In this document: positions 59,140 to 64,000 of the stretch, piece after piece
How the letters are laid out: each line of letters starts with the position of its first letter
How positions within the stretch are numbered: the first letter of the stretch is position 1
Made by a program: the position numbers and the translations under genes
Notes under the pieces: model-generated
Told to the model about the DNA's origin: nothing
What the model saw: the letters and a program-made list of their open reading frames with translations, nothing else
The model's database searches: none
NCBI RefSeq assembly: GCF_013204845.1
Contig: NZ_JABMKY010000012.1
Location: forward strand, 1-64,000
Direction of reading: 5' to 3'
Length of the DNA: 64,000 nt
Origin: Paenibacillus qinlingensis
Lineage (GTDB): Bacteria; Bacillota; Bacilli; Paenibacillales; NBRC-103111

Positions 59140-60174
59140 CTAATTGGCTTTCGGGAGCTTGTTTATGAAAGCTTTCAAGCTTTCTTCCCCGTTAATAAAC
59201 AGCCTTTTCAGCAAGTAAGGGGACTGTTGATTGGTCGTGAAACCTTGGTCAATCGTAAACGCATAGCGAAGACCGTGATCTTTCAAAATCTTCAACGTAG
59301 TTTGGTTATATTCCCCATAGGGATAGCAAAAAACATCCGCTTGTGTGCCTAGCTTCTCCTCAATTAACTTTCTAGCTTCTGCAATCTCATACGCTTGTTG
59401 TTCCGCTGATAGCTTAGGTAGATGAGGATGTGTCATGCCATGCGGTTGGATGTCCCAACCGGCTTCTTGCAGCTGCTTGATCTGTTCCCAATTCAAATAA
59501 CTGGGGTCCTCGACCATGCCAGGTGACATGAAAAGTGTAGCAGGGAAATTGTATTGGGCCAGAATCGGCATTGCCTCTTCCACATTATCCACATAGCCGT
59601 CATCAAAAGTAAGCAGTACAGGCTTATCGGGGGCCGTGAGCCCGTCCTCATTTTCAATTAGACTAATAAAAGTCGCCAAAGTGATGGGTGTGTATCCATG
59701 ATCATGTAGATATTTCATCTGCGCCTTCAGCTTCAATGGAGAAATAACGACCACATTGCCAGGGTCTATCGTGACGCTATGGTAATTGAGGACAGGGATG
59801 CTGACTTTGGATGAGGTAGATGGAGTAACAACCCCGTTAGGCATGTAGGTGTCCACTGTAACGGATGGCGTCTGAGGTGAAGGTGCGACCACTTGGACGG
59901 GTGTTGGAATTATGTCCATCTGAATAGTTGGCGTCGGCGTTGGGATTGTGTCCACTTGTGCTGGGAGTGGCTGCTCGGGCTTGTCCAGTGGAAGGGATGA
60001 AACTTCAATAGGCACAGGGGCATAAACAGGAGTTTGAATTAATTCCTCGGCTTGGGCTTCTATGAGGATAGGGGCAGTTGAAGAATTAAGAGCACTGATG
60101 ACGAAGAGAAAAAAAAGCGTAAACACACCCGCTAGTATCGTGTAAAATAGGAACCTCTTCCTTCGGACGTTCAT
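59140..60174 (-). CDS. Polysaccharide deacetylase (NodB domain), membrane-anchored
   Basis: This 344-residue enzyme has an N-terminal membrane anchor (about 8-32), a Pro/Thr/Val-rich wall-spanning linker (about 45-125) and a NodB domain (about 130-340). It has VLNYHSVTIDPGN, LLTFDDGYVDNV (motif 1), DIQPHGMTHPHLP (metal His pair) and VFCYPYGEYN (motif 3). It resembles the deacetylase at 37714 in layout. I chose ATG 60174; the start is uncertain because the ribosome site GGGTGG is weak. Confidence 0.85.
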   Translation of the reverse strand: MNVRRKRFLFYTILAGVFTLFFLFVISALNSSTAPILIEAQAEELIQTPVYAPVPIEVSSLPLDKPEQPLPAQVDTIPTPTPTIQMDIIPTPVQVVAPSPQTPSVTVDTYMPNGVVTPSTSSKVSIPVLNYHSVTIDPGNVVVISPLKLKAQMKYLHDHGYTPITLATFISLIENEDGLTAPDKPVLLTFDDGYVDNVEEAMPILAQYNFPATLFMSPGMVEDPSYLNWEQIKQLQEAGWDIQPHGMTHPHLPKLSAEQQAYEIAEARKLIEEKLGTQADVFCYPYGEYNQTTLKILKDHGLRYAFTIDQGFTTNQQSPYLLKRLFINGEESLKAFINKLPKAN

Positions 60175-60628
60175 AGCAAACCACCCATTTCTCAAGGAAT
60201 CGTCTATCACTCTATTTGTAAGCAGTAATTGAGAGAAATATTCCTAGATTTCGATAAGGGGTGGGGGGATTGCAGGAGGAACGGAGAGCTTGGAGACCGG
60301 TCGAAGGAACGGGGAACTACTGAGAAGTACAAATTCCAACGGACATGAATGACGTTATTTGTGCCAAAATGGGCCTTCTCGGGAACTAACGGACACCCTA
60401 GCTGTTAAATAGCGCTAGCAAGGCAATAATTCGATGATTTTAGACATATAAGATCATCCGTGTCCGTTAGCCTAGATAAACAATAGAAAACAACCTAATA
60501 GCATCTGCTGTGTCCGTTAGCCTAGTTAAACAATTGAAAACAACCCAATAGCATCTGCTGTGTCCGTTAGCAGCCTGTTTGTTGGCTACTACTAGACCAA
60601 TAGTGCTACTAGGTTGCTGATACTACTA
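60175..60628. other. 454-bp gap with 50-bp repeats
   Basis: No gene is supported. It holds the direct repeat at 60460-60571 and an inverted copy of its GTGTCCGTTAG motif at 60386-60396. No clear terminator for either neighbour was seen. Confidence 0.5.
60460..60571. repeat. Direct repeat, 50-bp unit, two full copies plus a partial
   Basis: GTGTCCGTTAGCCTAGATAA starts units at 60460 and 60510, and a short third start lies at 60560. The copies differ at a few bases. It looks like a dispersed intergenic repeat of the genus. Confidence 0.85.
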
Positions 60629-62323
60629 CTACGTAAATAGCAAAATTACCCAGGCAAGTAGCGCAATTACCACTAACATCGTGTCCGCTCTCTCCCACTC
60701 CAGCGTATTCTTCCGCAGCAGCAACGTTGTGCCATCGATTTGCTTCATCTCCATCGCGACGGTCATTTGCTCCGCTTTGTGGAACATCCCTAGTAAAAGT
60801 GGAACTACCAACGCAGGAATGTCACGCACACGAACACTACCTGGGCGGACGGAGGCTTTTCCCCGTGCTCGCACGATCATCGAGAATTGCTGCCACTCCC
60901 GCATGATGAGCGGGATGAAGCGAAAAACAAACGAAACCGCCAAGGAGAAGGATGCCACGGGCAGCTTCACTTTGTAGAAATATTTTAAAGCCCAGTTCAA
61001 TCCCTGTACGAGCTGGCCATAGGGTGTCGACATCGCAAGCCAATAGCCGGCCAGCAAGACAACGAATAAGCGTACCAGCAGGAAGGTGGTGCTCCAGCCG
61101 TTGTCGACGGAGTAACCGAGCGGTGAGAGTTCAATCCCCGCCAGCGCGACGGAAAAGATCAGAAAAATCGCATAGGACGTCGCGATTTTGCGAATCCCGC
61201 GCAGCACACTGCGCGGGAGACCGACAAACGCGCAGCCGACAAGCGCTGCGGCCACCGCGAGGCTGCCCCACCCCTGCTGCCCCATCGTGCCGATGGCGAG
61301 CAGCAGGTAGAGCAGCCACTTCGCGCGCGGGTCCAGCCCCAGCCACCCCGCCTGCGGCGCGGGTGGCGCAGACGGCCCCGACAGCAGCGGCTTCGCCTGC
61401 TGCTGTTCTACCGCCACACTCGCTTCGCGTGTGGCCTCTACCGGCGCCGCTGCCGCAGCCGCCGGAGCACCAGCGCTGCCGGCTTCGCGCAGCGCAGCCA
61501 AGATCGCCGACGCGGCAAGCGCCGGCGAGAGCAGATCCGGCGCGATGGCGATGCCAACGCGCGCCAGCTCCACAGCGGCCTCCGCGCAGCTCGGGAGACC
61601 AACCCCGGCGCGCGCCAGCACCTCGGGCGCGCGGCAAAGCTGTTGCGGCGAGCCGTCGAAGACGAGCTCGCCATGGTCTAGAACGAGGACACGATCCGCT
61701 AGCGGAAAGAACGTGTCCAGATCGTGCGTGGCGACGACGAGTCCGCCACGACCCGCGCGCTCGCGCAGCATGCGCAGCAGCTCGCGCACGGCGGCCGCCT
61801 CAAGGCCGGCGGTTGGCTCATCCATGAGGAGCCAATCCGGCGTTGTGGCGAAGGTCGTCGCCAGCGCGAGCCGGCGCTGCTCCCCGCCGCTGAGCGCGAA
61901 AGGCGAACGATCCATGGCGAAGACGCCATGGGGATCGAGCGCGTGTGTCGCCTCGCGAATGCGGCGATCGCGCTCTTCTTTTTCGAATTTGTACGGCCTA
62001 AGCGAATAAGCAAATTCTTGACGTATGCTCCTGGCGAAAAGCTGCTGCTCAGGGAATTGAAACGTTAGCCCGAAGTGAAGCAATTGCTTAGAATCAGCCT
62101 TCATAGGTTTCAGCCAAATCGGCTGCTCATCCAATGTTATCGTTCCCGTTTGCGGCTTAAGGAGACCCGACATCACTTGCAGCAGCGTCGATTTCCCTGA
62201 ACCCGCATGCCCGATAAGCAATGTCACAGAGCCCTCCTGCAGTGTAAAACTTATATCCTGGAGTAGTGTCACATCAGGTGAATCGGGAGCTGTTACTCCG
62301 ACTTCCTTCAAAACTATGGACAT
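60629..62323 (-). CDS. ECF transporter ATPase fused to EcfT membrane subunit
   Basis: This 564-residue fusion has a complete EcfA domain (1 to about 270): Walker A GHAGSGKST (38-46), Q-loop FQFPEQQLF (88-96), signature LSGGEQ (144-149) and Walker B DEPTAG (168-173). A GC-rich Ala/Pro linker (about 270-330) leads to an EcfT domain (about 330-564) with about six membrane spans and the coupling motif VRARGK. The usual second Ala-Arg-Gly motif is changed to MEMKQID. EcfA and EcfT are normally separate genes. It lies in the ECF locus with the second ATPase (overlap 10 bp) and divergent bioY. Confidence 0.9.
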   Translation of the reverse strand: MSIVLKEVGVTAPDSPDVTLLQDISFTLQEGSVTLLIGHAGSGKSTLLQVMSGLLKPQTGTITLDEQPIWLKPMKADSKQLLHFGLTFQFPEQQLFARSIRQEFAYSLRPYKFEKEERDRRIREATHALDPHGVFAMDRSPFALSGGEQRRLALATTFATTPDWLLMDEPTAGLEAAAVRELLRMLRERAGRGGLVVATHDLDTFFPLADRVLVLDHGELVFDGSPQQLCRAPEVLARAGVGLPSCAEAAVELARVGIAIAPDLLSPALAASAILAALREAGSAGAPAAAAAAPVEATREASVAVEQQQAKPLLSGPSAPPAPQAGWLGLDPRAKWLLYLLLAIGTMGQQGWGSLAVAAALVGCAFVGLPRSVLRGIRKIATSYAIFLIFSVALAGIELSPLGYSVDNGWSTTFLLVRLFVVLLAGYWLAMSTPYGQLVQGLNWALKYFYKVKLPVASFSLAVSFVFRFIPLIMREWQQFSMIVRARGKASVRPGSVRVRDIPALVVPLLLGMFHKAEQMTVAMEMKQIDGTTLLLRKNTLEWERADTMLVVIALLAWVILLFT

Positions 62324-63186
62324 GAGATCACCTCCGCCAACTCTTCCATGTTCAGGGGAAGAGGGTGTAAAGTGAGTCCTTGCTCTATTAGATGCATCGC
62401 CGTTTGAATTACAAAGGGAGGGTCAAAGCCAAGTTCCACACAAGGCGAAGCTTTCTCAAATTTCTTTAACTTCTCAGATTTCTCGTTTTTCTCCATTTTT
62501 TCGTATTCCCCATAAAAGAAACTCCTCGGCTCCCCATCAAAGGTAATCCTACCCGCTCCAAATCCGACGACACGGGTCGCATCCGCCACCTCTTCCAGCC
62601 GATGTGTTATCCATACAATCGTCGTTCCACGTTGATGTGCTTGGCGCACGGCATCCCGAACTTCTTTGCGAGAAGCTGGGTCCAGCATCGCCGTCGGTTC
62701 GTCCAACAGCAGAATCTCTGGATGGGCTGCAAGTGCGGCAGCGAGGTTTACCAACTGCTTCTGCCCTCCAGATAAGGTAGCCATCGTACGCTCCGGTGAA
62801 AGTGACAAGCCTACAGCAGCCAAAACTTCCGCATACCAACTTCCACGTTCCTGGGCCGTTAATTGCTGCGCTTGCGGTAAGAAGTCTAATTCCTCCGCGA
62901 TCGTTTCACCTATGAATTGGGCCTCTGGCAATTGAAGCACGCCTCTTGTCGCCTGCGTCACATCGTTAGCCCTACGGTAAACTTGCCCTTCCGACAATGG
63001 GTTCAAGCCTAGCAGCACGCTAGCAAGTGTACTTTTCCCGCTCCCATTGGGTCCTACAACAGCGATCCACTCACCTCTATGAATGTCTAGCGAGACACCT
63101 GACCATACGCGACGCCCTTCTCCTGATTCCATTCGATAGACGATCGAAGCATTCTTTAATGTCATTAATTTCTCTCTTGTAGGCAT
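62314..63186 (-). CDS. ECF transporter ATPase (EcfA)
   Basis: This 290-residue ATPase has Walker A GPNGSGKST (45-53), Q-loop QLPEAQFIGE, signature LSGGQ (138-142) and Walker B DEPTAMLD (162-169). The Q-loop LPEAQF form suits ECF energizing subunits. I chose ATG 63186, with AAAGGAAC upstream; GTG 63207 would overlap that site. It pairs with the EcfA half of the fusion. It is divergent from bioY. Confidence 0.9.
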   Translation of the reverse strand: MPTREKLMTLKNASIVYRMESGEGRRVWSGVSLDIHRGEWIAVVGPNGSGKSTLASVLLGLNPLSEGQVYRRANDVTQATRGVLQLPEAQFIGETIAEELDFLPQAQQLTAQERGSWYAEVLAAVGLSLSPERTMATLSGGQKQLVNLAAALAAHPEILLLDEPTAMLDPASRKEVRDAVRQAHQRGTTIVWITHRLEEVADATRVVGFGAGRITFDGEPRSFFYGEYEKMEKNEKSEKLKKFEKASPCVELGFDPPFVIQTAMHLIEQGLTLHPLPLNMEELAEVISCP

Positions 63187-63233
63187 ATGTAAAAAAGTTC
63201 CTTTCACTTTTCTAGCAGTTGTGCTATCATCTG

Positions 63234-63271
63234 TATTGTCAACTTATTTGTAAACCATTTGGTTGACAATA
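63234..63271. promoter_or_regulatory. BirA-type biotin operator between ecfA and bioY
   Basis: TATTGTCAAC and GTTGACAATA are perfect 10-bp inverted arms around 18 bp. This is the spacing of BirA half-sites in Bacillales. A second, tighter pair TTGTAAACC/GGTTGACAA overlaps. The site covers likely -35/-10 regions of the ecfA operon and lies just upstream of bioY. Confidence 0.75.
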
Positions 63272-63306
63272 CATTAACAATACCAGAAACAGGAGTGATC
63301 AACAAT

Positions 63307-63918
63307 ATGAAACTTACACTACGTGGTGTTATTTTCAGCGCTTTATTTGCAGCTATTCTCGTGTTATTCAGCTTTTTCAAAATCTCAGTTGGCACAGAAG
63401 TACCCATTACCCTTCAAACATTAGCTGTTATGCTCGCTGGAGGGTTACTAGGCGCGCGCTACGGATTCCTAAGTATGGCCCTTGTCGTTGTGCTTACTGC
63501 AGTCGGTTTCCCACTCCTTCACGGCAGTGGCGGACTTGGCGTTGTGCTCGGACCTACTGGCGGCTTTATTATGATCTGGCCAATCTCTGCTATGCTTATT
63601 GGTTTTATTTTACCTCGGATTCGTTTAAATGGCATCATGGGTTACGTCGCTGCGTTTCTTGTTCTTGAAGTTTTCGGCTCACTAATTCTTTATTTAGCAG
63701 GTGTACCTTGGTTGATGTATAAGGTTCCTTCCTATACGTTAGAGAAAGCAATGGTTGCTGCATGCTATCCTTTCCTTGCAGGAGATGCGATTAAAGCCGT
63801 CGTTGCTGCGCTCATCATTGCACCCGTTCGCCAAGTATTCCCTCCACAGCGTCTTACAGGTTCATCTTCACATAGCGTTGTAAAGGCCGAGAATTCGCAA
63901 GATGCGTTGATTCACTAA
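63307..63918 (+). CDS. bioY: BioY biotin transporter S-component
   Basis: This 203-residue membrane protein has six spans. BioY marks: VPITLQTLAVMLAGGLLGAR (biotin-binding loop region), GLGVVLGPTGGFIMIWPISA and VLEVFGSLILYLAGVPWLM. AGGAGTGATC precedes ATG 63307. It captures biotin and works with an ECF energizing module, encoded on the opposite strand by the EcfA and fused EcfA-EcfT genes. A BirA-type operator lies between. Confidence 0.95.
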   Translation: MKLTLRGVIFSALFAAILVLFSFFKISVGTEVPITLQTLAVMLAGGLLGARYGFLSMALVVVLTAVGFPLLHGSGGLGVVLGPTGGFIMIWPISAMLIGFILPRIRLNGIMGYVAAFLVLEVFGSLILYLAGVPWLMYKVPSYTLEKAMVAACYPFLAGDAIKAVVAALIIAPVRQVFPPQRLTGSSSHSVVKAENSQDALIH

Positions 63919-63975
63919 TTCACACTTAATCGCTTAGTACCTTACCTCATATTCGTCCAACAAAGAAGAGCCACC

Positions 63976-64000
63976 CTTCAAGTAGTTGATCTACTTGAGG
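63976..64000 (+). terminator. Probable terminator hairpin of bioY, cut by the window end
   Basis: CTTCAAGTAG and CTACTTGAGG pair around TTGAT. The U-tract would lie beyond the window. Confidence 0.5.

Noticed and set aside
60952..62068. Long open frames opposite or out of phase with the ECF fusion
   Set aside because: They arise from high GC in the linker region; composition is Ala/Arg/Ser-rich and no family features are seen.

Overview
The window comes from a spore-forming, low-to-moderate GC Gram-positive, most likely Paenibacillus or a close relative. The evidence is the gene content: Spo0M, YqkE, EcsC, GbsR, a KimA potassium importer behind a c-di-AMP riboswitch, LplABC-type sugar transport genes, an S-layer-homology surface protein, strong AGGAGG ribosome binding sites and frequent GTG starts. 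No tRNA, rRNA or CRISPR array was seen.

Region 1 (1-26452) is the centrepiece: a minus-strand cluster for a contractile, phage-tail-like injection system of the eCIS (Afp/PVC-like) type. In order of transcription it encodes an Afp15-like AAA+ ATPase; an Afp16/DUF4255 tail terminator; a carboxypeptidase-regulatory-like protein; sheath; tube; a gp41-type tail assembly chaperone; a DUF6760-like frame; a second tube-like protein; a giant 1993-residue repeat protein; a LysM hub adaptor; separate gp27-like hub and gp5-like spike; gp25; two baseplate-J wedge proteins; a TIGR02242-type tail protein; and a 562-residue accessory protein. There is no capsid, terminase, portal or lysis gene, so this is not a prophage. 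The cluster ends next to an IS3-family element. The DUF6760-like frame has no usable start codon and overlaps the chaperone gene in the -1 frame directly behind a T TTT TTG slippery heptamer. I predict programmed -1 frameshifting giving two chaperone products, as in phage lambda G/GT and Mu gp41/42.

Region 2 (26600-40140) is mixed chromosome: a membrane diguanylate cyclase, a diverged SRAP protein, DUF1284 and Nudix genes, a large SLH surface protein, a TetR regulator, Spo0M, a decayed AHSA1 gene, a DUF1801 protein, a multi-membrane-span permease, two polysaccharide deacetylases and YqkE.

Region 3 (40180-46373) holds KimA with promoter, riboswitch and terminator, then a ten-copy 52-bp hairpin array. 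A sister six-copy array with the same period lies inside the eCIS cluster. Next come a possible nuclease-fold/winged-helix gene behind an attenuator-like hairpin, and an MFS exporter.

Region 4 (45516-63918) holds a sugar-type ABC operon with an MBL hydrolase and a divergent membrane AraC regulator; NDH-2 behind two Rex-box-like palindromes; a glycine betaine transporter divergent from GbsR; EcsC, DUF1801 and a third polysaccharide deacetylase; and an ECF biotin transport locus (EcfA, a fused EcfA-EcfT, divergent BioY) around a BirA-type operator.
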